A stretch of 64,000 bases of DNA from Symsagittifera roscoffensis (lineage: Eukaryota; Xenacoelomorpha; Acoela; Convolutidae), in NCBI RefSeq assembly GCF_963678635.1, contig NC_087068.1, forward strand, positions 2,854,001 to 2,918,000, in the 5' to 3' direction. Positions 45,884-55,962 of this stretch are shown here, piece by piece. Both the position numbers and the translations under genes were made by a program. Numbering within the stretch: the first letter of the stretch is position 1; the number at the start of each line of letters is the position of its first letter. Under the pieces are notes generated by a model. It was not told the origin of the DNA and made no database searches. It saw only the letters and a list, made by a program, of their open reading frames with translations.

Positions 45884-48800
45884 TTGGACGAGTTAGAAGC
45901 AGAACTCTCTGACACAGGAGTACTGAAGGAAGAGGGAACGGTGAATGATACGGTGATCACTACCTTTGTGCCTCCTAACCTGGAAACGCGTTTGGGTACA
46001 TTCCCAGCCGCAATAAATTACCGGCAACAAAGCTCCAGCGAATCAGGTCGAAGAACTGACGTGCAGGATCGGTTGGGAGAAGCACCGACGAGGAGGACAA
46101 TTCATCCTAGGAGAAGGATAGGACCCGTCAACCAACCAAACGAAGGAGTAGCAGGCACGTCCAGATCAGACACTAGATCGGAGACAACGAGTAGCAGTCG
46201 AGAAGAGAGACCGAACAGAGGCTCATTGTTATGGTCTAGACCCATGCCGTCTCCCTGGCACATATACAAAGAAGAACTGATGAAGCTGGACCTGCAGAAA
46301 GTAAGCTTCATCGAAGATGCAAGGAGGATGCTAAATGGAGCGACGCTATCCGTCAGCAGATTATACTCAATAACCGGCGTAGACTGGTTGATAGCCGCTA
46401 GCATAAATTTCAGCTCCACGACAGCCTTAAGATTTGCTGACTTGGAGGGACTGCCCTCCAATAACACAATGGGACCTGTGAATGCAAGACCGTTGCAGGA
46501 TGTCAGATTGAACCATGAGGAGAGGAATCGTGAGGAAAGGCCAGGAAGATTCCTGACGGCGAGAGCGCCAATTGGACAACACGTGAAGATATTCAGGCAA
46601 CTGACGACACCACCTAGTCATGTGAAGGAGAGAGTATACCCAAAACAAGTGAACCAAGATGGTGATGCCCAGAGATATGGCGGATTGACAGCAATAAAGA
46701 AAGATGAGAGCATCTTCGCCGCCTACGAAAAAGCAGAAATGAGAAAGGCCAAGATCATGGTAGTAGCGAATTCAGAGTTCGTGTACACCTCTAAGTCTTT
46801 GTTTTGGCCGGACGTCATAATGCTGGCCGCAGTTGACCTAGACCTATTGCAATCAGTGTCATTGGCTATAGGGGTACAAAGGCAGACAGAAATGAACCCG
46901 ATAACGATTGTGTTTGCTGGCATCAATGACCATCTACACAGTAGAGGTTTTCTGAGCAGGCTCAGAGATCCTGCAACAGCAGAAAACGCAGTATGGCCAG
47001 CGATAAAAGACATCCTGGAGTCAATGGGTGAAGTGGTAGACGCGACAAAGGAGGGATCATTCAATAAAGTGACGTTGAGAGTAGTATTTGCGTTGTCTCC
47101 GGGGTATGCATATCTCCCGGATGGACTGAAATTTGTGTATGCAATGGTAGCCTTACTTTCGGAGGGAAAATATGATGTGATCATATCAGCCCCGAATCGC
47201 ATGGTAGAGATGGAGAACCTGAGGCCACTTAAGGCTGAACTGCCTGCAGTATGGTCAGATATCTCAAACGCGATGAGAGGGTTCAAGGACCACGCGCTAC
47301 ACATGTTGGTGTTGGACGAAGTGCTGGGGTTGGAACTGTCCAACTTCAGTCGGCAACTCAAACTGAAACCAGGAATAGATGACGACCATCGAGTGATTAC
47401 GGCAATGTCCAACGACTTGTGGTTCCGAGCAATGGAAGTGGCGAGTGAAGACACGAGAAGAAAGAATTCACTGGAGACGAGAGCTCATCTGGAAGCGATG
47501 GTGCTGAGAACCAAGCCGGAAGCAAACCAGTGGCTACACCTGAATCCGAGAGTAGCGGCATTGGGTGCAGATGCTTTTCAGCAAGGCCCAGTAATGATCA
47601 CTAAGATATACGCCTACTTGTTGAAGGAGGTGAACCTGGCGGAAAATGCCGGAGAAAAGACAGCTGAGTTCGTGAACAGAATGTGTCAGATTACTCTGGA
47701 AACCTTCTGGACCCAGGAAGTGAAAGGACAGGAGGGATTTGAAAGGACAGACAGCATGCTAGAAGGGTTGGGAGCCGGATGGACCGCGTCCTTCTTGGCA
47801 AAAGTCTACCCGAAAGTCTCGCACTACTTGATAAAGGAATTCCTCCAAGCGGTAGTGAAAGTATCGATAGTGGAATTAATAGCCCTGTTTGTGACATTTG
47901 GAGCGGAGAATTTCGTGAAAGGACCGGTGATACTGCTTACGGATGGAATACAGAACCTGCGACTAGATGGACTTTTGACATTGATCGCAATAACCCACGG
48001 AAACTTGGGAGGGCTGATGAAACTGGCACGTTGTCCAGAGCAGATGAAAGAGAGAGTGAGGAATCTGGATATGAAGAAGTCCACAGACTCGTGGAACAAA
48101 ATAAGAGACCTGAGACACACTCTTATCCAGTATCTCTTGCAGCAAAATCGCTTTGGAACCGGAGAAGACGAGACAATTGAAAGAGAGGAAGATGTTAGAC
48201 GACATGTTGGAGGCATGCCGCTGTTAACAGATTTGAGCTTAGCTATGAGAATCGATCCCTTGGCACTGATCAGAGGAGTCACGGAGTTCGTGACAGTGAT
48301 CTATGGACCAGCAGTCACCTTTGCGTTCCCTGACGTTAAAGTGGAAGCATATAGGAGGTCGGTGTTGCACCTGAACCTCATATCGGCAGTGGACGGTAGT
48401 ACACTGAACTGGTGTGAGCAGCACGCATTGCGAGAGCTCATGAGTGAAGATCTGTTATTTGCGAAAATATCGGAGCCAGAGATGACAGTCATCAATTTTG
48501 ACGATCACTTCTGTGACCGCATGGGAGAAGTAGAAAGAGGGCACATCGAGGTGTTTCCAAAGCTTTGGAATCTGAGGCCCTATGACAAAACGAATGGCGA
48601 AATGACCAGAGTGCCTCGTCTCACAGCAGCGTATCACAAGGTGAGAGAAGAGACGAAGGACTGGGGCGATTACAAGAAGCTACCCGAAGCAATCCCTGAA
48701 TTCCCTCTGATAAGAAGGATGTTGCTCGGAGCAGTCTCCGTAGTACAAACTCCTAGGTTGAGAGCATTCGAAACCAATGAAAGGAGAGTAGGGAATTTCT

Positions 48801-49807
48801 CGGCGACGATGGATCCATACTTCGTGGGGAGATATGCCGCCGTGTTACAGTACACACGATTTGCGTACACGGATCAAGCGACGAGAAGGCGAATAAGTAA
48901 CGCCGCTACTCCCAAGCCTGAAGGATTTGATGAGGAATGGAGACGACTAGGCTTAGCTCCAATGAGGATGAGAGGCAGGACTGAATTGCCTGAAGCCTCA
49001 GTAATCCTGACCAGTGTGAGAAAAGAGATGAAAGTTGCGGGAATATTGCAGACGAGAATTTTCCTAGCACCCTTCGGCTGCGAAGAAACTAAAGTGGTCC
49101 ATGGAGAAGAGGAAGATAAATCAGCCGGTACATTGCTCATACCGAGATTCCAGGAAGAAGCTGATGATGACAAACAAGGACCATCGAACTCGAATGGGGA
49201 CAAGTCAGAAGGAGATGACGGACAGGGTGGAAACCGTCAGACGGAAGAACCCATGCAACAAGATCAAGCTGGTGGGGAAGACGACAGGGCATCGACAGGA
49301 GGAACATCCAGCCTGGATTTCAATATCTTCAGTGATCTTGAGAATAATGCAGACACGTTGGAAACGACTGAGCCAGCGGATGAAGGCATCTCGACACTGG
49401 AACCTCCGTCAGCCTTTGAGGAAATGAAACGGAATTTGCCGGAGAGCAGCTCTCCTGGCAATACAAGAAATAACGATCAGAGAATCCTCATGGAATCACC
49501 TCGGAGGAGAAGAATAGAGGCCTCAGCCAGAGTACCTTTCTTGGGAACGCTACCCGAAGAAGAATGGGAAGTACATCACCGAGACCACGAGAGTAGGACG
49601 GGATGTAAGCTGGACAGAGTGGCGTTCATGGAAGAAGTCTGGACTGTGATTCAGAGCTATGGGACCCAGTCCATTCTCAAAACAGGTCTCAATCAACCCT
49701 TGATGAGAGAAGTACTTGACAAGCTTGATGAGTGTGAAGGGAGACTGAGTGAGTTATTGATCGACTCAGCCACTGATGAGAGTGAAGCGAATTCTCCATC
49801 AAGATAA
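45884..49807 (+). CDS. Giant third ORF, part 2: unknown, with a second SGNH-like region
   Basis: 1,307 codons in the same frame as part 1. After a Ser/Arg-rich linker (about 46000-46240) comes GVDWLIAASINFSS, then from 46748 a region reading AKIMVVANSEFVYTS, WPDVIMLAAVDLDLL, ITIVFAGINDHLHSRG, VVFALSPGYAYLPDG and YDVIISAP. The alternation of hydrophobic strands, the NS near the first strand and GIND look like a degenerate SGNH or Rossmann-type fold; this is weak inference. The remainder (47500-49140) is an all-helical-looking region I do not recognise, followed by an acidic Gly/Gln/Glu-rich stretch (49150-49420). No signal peptide or convincing transmembrane helix. The end at 49807 is due to a one-base loss (element 1 has CTCCCATC where this has CTCCATC). 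Confidence 0.8.
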   Translation: MDELEAELSDTGVLKEEGTVNDTVITTFVPPNLETRLGTFPAAINYRQQSSSESGRRTDVQDRLGEAPTRRTIHPRRRIGPVNQPNEGVAGTSRSDTRSETTSSSREERPNRGSLLWSRPMPSPWHIYKEELMKLDLQKVSFIEDARRMLNGATLSVSRLYSITGVDWLIAASINFSSTTALRFADLEGLPSNNTMGPVNARPLQDVRLNHEERNREERPGRFLTARAPIGQHVKIFRQLTTPPSHVKERVYPKQVNQDGDAQRYGGLTAIKKDESIFAAYEKAEMRKAKIMVVANSEFVYTSKSLFWPDVIMLAAVDLDLLQSVSLAIGVQRQTEMNPITIVFAGINDHLHSRGFLSRLRDPATAENAVWPAIKDILESMGEVVDATKEGSFNKVTLRVVFALSPGYAYLPDGLKFVYAMVALLSEGKYDVIISAPNRMVEMENLRPLKAELPAVWSDISNAMRGFKDHALHMLVLDEVLGLELSNFSRQLKLKPGIDDDHRVITAMSNDLWFRAMEVASEDTRRKNSLETRAHLEAMVLRTKPEANQWLHLNPRVAALGADAFQQGPVMITKIYAYLLKEVNLAENAGEKTAEFVNRMCQITLETFWTQEVKGQEGFERTDSMLEGLGAGWTASFLAKVYPKVSHYLIKEFLQAVVKVSIVELIALFVTFGAENFVKGPVILLTDGIQNLRLDGLLTLIAITHGNLGGLMKLARCPEQMKERVRNLDMKKSTDSWNKIRDLRHTLIQYLLQQNRFGTGEDETIEREEDVRRHVGGMPLLTDLSLAMRIDPLALIRGVTEFVTVIYGPAVTFAFPDVKVEAYRRSVLHLNLISAVDGSTLNWCEQHALRELMSEDLLFAKISEPEMTVINFDDHFCDRMGEVERGHIEVFPKLWNLRPYDKTNGEMTRVPRLTAAYHKVREETKDWGDYKKLPEAIPEFPLIRRMLLGAVSVVQTPRLRAFETNERRVGNFSATMDPYFVGRYAAVLQYTRFAYTDQATRRRISNAATPKPEGFDEEWRRLGLAPMRMRGRTELPEASVILTSVRKEMKVAGILQTRIFLAPFGCEETKVVHGEEEDKSAGTLLIPRFQEEADDDKQGPSNSNGDKSEGDDGQGGNRQTEEPMQQDQAGGEDDRASTGGTSSLDFNIFSDLENNADTLETTEPADEGISTLEPPSAFEEMKRNLPESSSPGNTRNNDQRILMESPRRRRIEASARVPFLGTLPEEEWEVHHRDHESRTGCKLDRVAFMEEVWTVIQSYGTQSILKTGLNQPLMREVLDKLDECEGRLSELLIDSATDESEANSPSR

Positions 49808-49830
49808 CACCGCAGGACAATGAAGGAGAG

Positions 49831-52800
49831 GTGGTGTACCTGTCAAGGACCAGGAGAGGAACGATGCGATCGAAAATGGTGATTGATAAAATCAATGCGA
49901 TGAAAATGAAGTTAGGCAGCAGAGTGATGCCGAGGAGGATTGGAAAGACGAAAGTGGATTCGGAAATATCGATGAAAGCTGGTAACTCAGCGAAAAGAAA
50001 ACGAGTTGAGGAAGTCATGGATTTGGGGCAAGGTGATTACCAATTGTCTGGCACAGATAGAATATTAACTGATATAGCGATGGTGCCACCCATTCTCATG
50101 GCGGGGTTAAAGTCAACTGGTTATAAATCCAAAAGGAGTGACCGCACTCTGACTGGAGCGACTTTAGAAATGGAAATACTCAGTCAATGTGGAGAGAGTA
50201 AAATGAGGGACTTCAAGCCATCTCCCATGAATCATGGAAAGGGAAGTGTTGCAGGACAACTAACACCAGTGGAATACAACAGACTGACAGTGTCTGAGAC
50301 AGTGTCGATAGATGAACCCACCGGTGGATACATGGAGATGTTGGAATACCGGAACTCGGCTAGAGGGTATGTAATGGCCCTGGAAGAGGAAAAAGCCATG
50401 GAGGGTTATCTGGAAACAATGTTGCAAGGCACCACCCTCAAGCAGAAGGCGTACGGAACTTTGGCGTCGTCTGACATACAGGCGGAGACGATCGAGCAGT
50501 TGGTGAGCCTTCCATGGAAAGCAGTAGTATTGAGGTATTTCGAAGAGGAAATGAGGACTACGCCAAGAATACATGCTCTCGTGGCAGTACCTTACGTAAG
50601 GACGGAATTACAACTCAGGCTCGCCTGGTGCATGATGGGACTGACTCGCGAAGAATATGATTCAGAAGAAAGGAAGAGATCAAAGGAGGAAAAAGTTTTC
50701 CTTATGACGAATCTGAGGGATCTGATAGTCCAGGAGGGAGCAGCAGTAGCGTGTGCAAAGCGGAGAGACGCTCTCTGTTTCATTCGATTCCTGATAGAGC
50801 AGATCTCAGTACCTGCATTAAGCACTTGTGTTAAAATGTTGAAGGAAGGCGATGAGCGAACGAAAGCCATGTTCTTACTAGCAATGCTGGATATGCAGCA
50901 AAGTAAACCGATGAGGGTGAACATGAAAGAACCTGAAGAATTGGAACCCATGAAAAAGATAGACGAGATCAGGAGATTCTCAAACAAGGAGTTGAGGCTC
51001 ACTAAAGAATCTATGGGAGCATTGCCGAAATCCAGTGAATACTGTGGACCGATCAAGAAGAAGTCATATAGCTATGTATCCGGGATTATAGGGATGGCAT
51101 ACAATCCTTTCCTGAGTGAAGACATACGTGATTGCTTCTTTGATTATGAGCAGGCGGTGTTACTAAGATTCTGGACGTCCAGAATTGTGACGACTAAGAG
51201 CGTTAACAATCCACAGGCCAAATTGGGATTGGTCTTGGAAGAAGAGGTGACTGCACCTTCAGTACCAAAATCCGACAAGAGAGTGGAATTTGGGTTGGGA
51301 TTCTCAGATGAATTACTGAGAACGAGCTTGATGGCAGTGTGGGAATTGATGAAGCCATCATGGTGTCCTAGTCCCAACGCTGATTCAATATTACGGGCGA
51401 CACAGGACATACAGAGGGAACTGAATGCGGACTGTAACCTGCGTGACCTCAACATCATATATAATGTGATGATAACAGCCTCTAAGAGCAACGGAGAAGA
51501 TAGAGTGGAGTTGCCTGGCTGGGGACCAGAAGACTGGGTCAAACCTGGTAGCTGTCTGGCGGAAGTCTGTGGACTAGAGGGTCACGTTTGTGGAAGTCTA
51601 GACTGTGTGAAAACCCTGGAGAAACAACACAAGCAATTGACGGTATTGTTTGGAAATGTAGTGATGAAAGCAAGAACGGAAACGGAACTGATAGCAGATT
51701 GCCATGGAGGAACCGATGTGAATCTAGTGACAGCACTAGGATTCTACAGCATGTTTGGTTCTTTAGAGTCACTATTGAATCTAGAACAGAAACATGAGAT
51801 GGTCACAGCCATCAGCGTAGAAGTATTCCCAGGAGTTCTGCAGACTGAGCAGAAGTATATAGGAAAATGGAGGGAAGCAATCGAAACGGAGATGAACATC
51901 AGACACAGCGAAACTTATTGTAGACCATCAGGAGCACGATATTTGGTGGGTTCAATGTTGGCTCCAATGTGCAAGAGCAAGTATCCTGTACATTTCGTAG
52001 CTGTGGATGTGAAGAGTACAAGAACGATTGTGGATCAAGCCTTTTCAGTGCCGAAGTGCGTGAGGTTGGCAAGAATGTCTGAAAAGTCTTATGAGTTACT
52101 GTGTAAGATTTTCTCAGCAGTTCCAGAAAGAACCAAAGAGGAGTTGGAATCAATACTAGGAAAGAAGTTCATGGGATATGTGAGCGGGAACTTCAGTGAC
52201 TTTGAAAAACAGAAACAGAGAGGATCAACTGTCACAGATTACAATGCAGTAGATGAGAATGATGAGATCCACCGAGTGATGATGGAAGTGGAGCCATTGC
52301 TGGAAGCTTCGGGAAAACGGAATTGGAGGAGCATCATGTTGACACATGACGAGTTTCCTTGCCACTGCTTGCTGCAGACCTGGTGGTATCCCAAGCGTAG
52401 TAATCTGGTGTTGATCTGGGACTCTGGAGAGCTGCTCTCCATGGGTTTACCAGATTCATCACAGCCCATAACAATAGTGATAGTGGGAGTTATGATGGCG
52501 ATACGATGGCTGGAAGCTCATGTGAGAGAAAATAATAGACAGGAGGCACCGACGAGAGAACAACTGCAGAAATTAGATTGTCTAAAAGATTTAGATCTTT
52601 TTGAGACAATGTGCAAAGTTCTAAACATTCCGATGGAAGTGAAGAAGATATGGGCAAGAAAACGATTGATGCCATGGTTCAGAGCTAACATGACTGCATG
52701 GTTGTACGAGTATGCGAAAAAGCATATGTCGAAACATGGCAGAGTGTACAGTGAATATCAGCTGGACATTGGGGCAGGAGCTTTCAAGCGAGCTTTCGTG

Positions 52801-53106
52801 ACCCATCGGAATGCAGTGACCACCGCTGTGAAAAGAATTTCCAGGACGAGCGAGCGTAGTGGAAGTGAGAGGGCAGAGATGCTGAAAGAAGATTTGGAAA
52901 GAAACGTGGCGTTGTGTCTCCACAACAGCTTCTGTAGAAACAGAGAATCAAACGTGGATCCCCTACCTTGCTGTAAACAGAGGGTGGAAGAGCAGAAGTG
53001 TTGGAGGACGGCTTCCAACAGCGTCAGGATAGTCAATGACGTGCTACAAGACACGGAGACCGAGAGTGCAGAGTCAGCGTCACAGGAGGAGGAAATGGAG
53101 CATTGA
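49831..53106 (+). CDS. Giant third ORF, part 3: unknown conserved C-terminal region
   Basis: 1,091 codons; no natural start here, since it is the continuation of part 2 after the frameshift. I recognise no family. Visible features: strongly conserved blocks KGSVAGQL, GYMEMLEYRNSARGYVM and LVAVPYVRTELQL; a Cys/His cluster C-x4-H-x-C-x4-C at 51568-51606 that could bind zinc; HFVAVDVKSTRTIV; LTHDEFPCHCLLQTWWYP; one hydrophobic stretch ITIVIVGVMMAIRW; and a Cys-rich acidic tail ending EEEMEH. Element 1 encodes nearly the same protein (27485 and 28220 breaks aside), so the sequence was held by selection. It lies in the env position but shows neither signal peptide nor clear membrane anchor. Confidence 0.8.
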   Translation: MVYLSRTRRGTMRSKMVIDKINAMKMKLGSRVMPRRIGKTKVDSEISMKAGNSAKRKRVEEVMDLGQGDYQLSGTDRILTDIAMVPPILMAGLKSTGYKSKRSDRTLTGATLEMEILSQCGESKMRDFKPSPMNHGKGSVAGQLTPVEYNRLTVSETVSIDEPTGGYMEMLEYRNSARGYVMALEEEKAMEGYLETMLQGTTLKQKAYGTLASSDIQAETIEQLVSLPWKAVVLRYFEEEMRTTPRIHALVAVPYVRTELQLRLAWCMMGLTREEYDSEERKRSKEEKVFLMTNLRDLIVQEGAAVACAKRRDALCFIRFLIEQISVPALSTCVKMLKEGDERTKAMFLLAMLDMQQSKPMRVNMKEPEELEPMKKIDEIRRFSNKELRLTKESMGALPKSSEYCGPIKKKSYSYVSGIIGMAYNPFLSEDIRDCFFDYEQAVLLRFWTSRIVTTKSVNNPQAKLGLVLEEEVTAPSVPKSDKRVEFGLGFSDELLRTSLMAVWELMKPSWCPSPNADSILRATQDIQRELNADCNLRDLNIIYNVMITASKSNGEDRVELPGWGPEDWVKPGSCLAEVCGLEGHVCGSLDCVKTLEKQHKQLTVLFGNVVMKARTETELIADCHGGTDVNLVTALGFYSMFGSLESLLNLEQKHEMVTAISVEVFPGVLQTEQKYIGKWREAIETEMNIRHSETYCRPSGARYLVGSMLAPMCKSKYPVHFVAVDVKSTRTIVDQAFSVPKCVRLARMSEKSYELLCKIFSAVPERTKEELESILGKKFMGYVSGNFSDFEKQKQRGSTVTDYNAVDENDEIHRVMMEVEPLLEASGKRNWRSIMLTHDEFPCHCLLQTWWYPKRSNLVLIWDSGELLSMGLPDSSQPITIVIVGVMMAIRWLEAHVRENNRQEAPTREQLQKLDCLKDLDLFETMCKVLNIPMEVKKIWARKRLMPWFRANMTAWLYEYAKKHMSKHGRVYSEYQLDIGAGAFKRAFVTHRNAVTTAVKRISRTSERSGSERAEMLKEDLERNVALCLHNSFCRNRESNVDPLPCCKQRVEEQKCWRTASNSVRIVNDVLQDTETESAESASQEEEMEH

Positions 53107-53926
53107 TGAATGGTCGAGAAAACAAGAGGCAACAAGAAAGAAAATTAGAAGAATTTAGAAGTTTTAGAACTTCTAAACGACGAAAAAAGAAGAGAACAAA
53201 GGGATGATGAAGAAAAGTTAAAACTCAGAATTGTTTTATGTGTGTGAAAAACTCAAGTGAGAAACCAAGCAACCAAGTTGTAATTGAAAACTGAAACATT
53301 TAAGTTGAGTTTGGAAATTGTTGCATTTATAAATTTGCATTTTGGTTTTAGTTGAAGTGGCTTTAGAGACACTCACTTATCATTTATTTAGAAAGGCTTG
53401 AGGGAAGAGTATATTTAAATATTCCAGCCTGCATGATTGTTTTTAATCACTTAGGAAGACTGATCACTTTGTGGTGACATGAAAAACTGGAGTAACTTCT
53501 TGAGGAGGGAGGTTGTTGCATTGTTCTTTCTAACCACAAAGTTTCTTAGTTTTAATATTCAGGACAATAAACAAGCAAGATTTCCGAAGGGAAGGATCAT
53601 AGTAGGATAATTTTAGCTTGTTGGTTGGCAGGACTGTCCTGCAAGCCAACACCCTTTAAATCTAGGAGAAAAAGTTTCAATCGGGATATTGACACTGGAA
53701 GTCAGAAAATATGTTTTATCTTAAGTCATATCCTCAATGTGCAGATTAATGAAAGAATTTGAAGGCTATAGTGATGTAGTATGATGCCATTTATATTCTG
53801 CAGTGAGTCGATGTGACGTAGGTAAAAGTAATTTCGTGCATTCTGTAAATTCTGTTCGATGACACTGTAACCATTTAGAACATTGCGCGATTCAATGAGG
53901 ACATTGACCGGACTGTCCGGGGAGTA
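53107..53926 (+). other. 3' UTR of element 2 with conserved stems and PPT
   Basis: No ORF. ACTTTGTGGT (53466-53475) pairs perfectly with ACCACAAAGT (53533-53542); GTTGG...CCAAC with AGGACTGTCCTG inside forms a hairpin at 53624-53650. The polypurine tract candidate is GGGGAG at 53919-53924. Confidence 0.55.
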
Positions 53927-54845
53927 TGTGACATTCGACCAGAATGGCCAAAATGCAGTCTCTGCAGAATTCGGTATTTTAGCAGCAAGCCTTCCGAATT
54001 GGCGATTTAGAACGGATAAGGACGTTATTTGAACGATTAGCCAAACGGTGAAGGCTAGAAGATTCTGGAATTCTAATTTTTAAAAATTCGAATTATGACG
54101 TCATATTTCTGAGAAACGTCAGAGACGGCCATTTTAGCTAAAATAGCAGAAAAAACAGAACAACTTTATCTGCGATTACGAACAGTACGAAAATCGAGAC
54201 TAAAAAACAACAACGAACTACCGAACAGCAGAGGACGTTCCGAGTTGCAACTATTGTGCTGTTACAATAGTTGCAAGGCCGTTGCGAGCAACGGTGAAGG
54301 GTAAAAACCAGCCCTCCGAGTTAGCGTGAACCTGAGGTTAAGGAGCTTGATTCGCCGGATTCAAGAATCCGGAAGGGTCTCGGGACGGGAACTTTTATGA
54401 ACTTGTATTGAATTTTAGCATCCTGTCATGTCCTGACTTGAATTTAACTGATATTTTGATTAGTTTTGACAAGGATGAGGTGCTAGGAGTTGGGGGAAAG
54501 GGTTGATCCATCTTCGATGGAGATGATGATTTTTATCTACTGAACAAAAACAATAGTAATATAATAAGTAGTAGCCCTGTTTTTAGGAGTGACCTCGTGG
54601 TCTGGGGATACAGAGACCCAGCCATGAGCTCAGTAATTTTGCATGTAATTCAGTTAATTTGAGCGTTCTGGTCGAAGCCGGAGAACAGTAACGTTTTTGT
54701 CAGCCTGATGTAAGAAAGACCACCGAAAAGTACTGGCTTGGTAGAGACGGTGAAAAACATGCAAAGCTCTGTTTAGACGCTAGCCAGTCGTCTTAAGACT
54801 TAGTTTTGTTATCCGTCGATATGTATCTTCCGGGCGAATGTTACA
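53927..54845 (+). repeat. 3' LTR of element 2 (919 bp)
   Basis: Same length as the 5' LTR and nearly identical. CRE palindrome at 54096-54103, double hairpin at 54245-54294 (loop CGAG rather than CGAA). Confidence 0.95.
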
Positions 54846-54848
54846 CGC

Positions 54849-55954
54849 ATTTATGCCGTTCGCATATTTTTGAGCCTAATCGAAGTCCTATCGCAATAGT
54901 TGTTGGTTCGACAGTTTCAACCTTAAATTTTTGCACGGGATGACGTTCAACCATTGGGAGCCAAATCTATCTTGGAACGCGTTGAATCTTTTTACGTCCG
55001 TTGGTTCGAGTCGTAAAATCAAGTTTGCAATTTCGCCGTCAAAAATTTGCTCCGTCCAATTTTTTTGGAAAATTTTGACCAAAATTTATGTTTTTCCGGC
55101 GCGCACTCCCCTTCAAAATTTGTGTATATTGGCGTCGAAAGCGCTTGTAGAAAAATTAAAGGTTTGGTCGCACTAAAATGGATGTCATAAGGTAATAACA
55201 AAGGGGGGACCCTTTGGTTAATAAGGGGGTCGAATGCCTGAGGGAAGGGGAGTCGGCCCCCACCCTTGAATCCGCCCCGACTGGCGGTAACGAATGTGCA
55301 ACAGTTGTAGAAAAAAGTTCCCGTATTTTTTTGGGCTGGATTGTCTGGGATTTAACATTCCGGCCTCTATGATTTTTCACGCAGGATACCGAGTTTTTTC
55401 ATTTTTAACAGACTTGAGTTTTTAGAATGATAACACATCAAATATTTTTGCAAAGCAAAATTTTTTAAATTATTATCTTTTGTTCTTTGGGCACCGTTTT
55501 GCGAAGATTAAGAAGGCTTAATTACCTGAAAAGTACAGATTGATAAACTTCTCTCCACAGTGGTCAACAGTTTGTAACGGATAAATGTTTACATGGAAAA
55601 GAAAGATCTTTATTTAACTGGTTCAAGTATTTTGGTTAACTTATAGCTCATCATTTTCACTTTTGCGGCTTTGTGATATAATATTCAGTCTTATTTTGAT
55701 CTTTGAAATGGCACCAAGGTTGTTAATGGTTTTCAGGTCATGAGTGATTGAAACAAAAAAAGAACACGAACTTATGCAATGTTTTTGATAATGATGCATC
55801 TTTTGTTTCTATCGAGATCAACACTTGAGTTTTTGATGTACATGTTTCTCGTTTTTTTTAAAAAAAATTTTTAGTAGACAGTGCTTCGTACAAAGTTGAA
55901 TTCTCCGAACAAGAAAGATTCATTTTTTTGACAGCAAAATTGGTATAAAAGTGT
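54849..55954. other. Host DNA with a GC-rich MITE-like remnant
   Basis: Mostly AT-rich non-coding sequence. At about 55200-55290 a run of G and C blocks (GGGGGGACCC, AAGGGGGTCGAATGCC, TGAATCCGCCCCGAC) resembles the right-hand end of the MITE at 55963-56248, suggesting a diverged relative whose left end I could not find. No gene supported. Confidence 0.4.
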
Positions 55955-55962
55955 CTTGAAAT

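Larger units (their letters stand above)
35515..54845 (+). mobile_element. Giant LTR retrotransposon, copy 2 (19.33 kb), young, pol-deleted
   Basis: LTRs of 919 bp each begin TGTGACATTCGACC and end GGGCGAATGTTACA; a 3-bp repeat CGC flanks both sides (35512-35514, 54846-54848). By eye I found two mismatches between the LTRs (about 35876/54288 and 36211/54623). Internal order: PBS, leader, gag-PR, macro remnant, splice acceptor, giant ORF, structured 3' UTR, PPT. RT, RNase H and integrase (about 5 kb in element 1) are absent. It is therefore a recent non-autonomous insertion. The first ~250 bp of its LTR is clearly diverged from element 1, so the two are different subfamilies. Confidence 0.95.

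Noticed and set aside
52470-52520. Env-like transmembrane segment in the giant ORF (ITIVIVGVMMAIRW)
   Set aside because: Short, alone, far from the C-terminus, with no signal peptide, furin-type site or fusion peptide; not enough to call env.
55725-55760. Possible duplicate of the RAB33 first exon (TTTTCAGGTCATGAGTGATTGA)
   Set aside because: Similarity covers only the acceptor and start codon; the frame closes after three codons.
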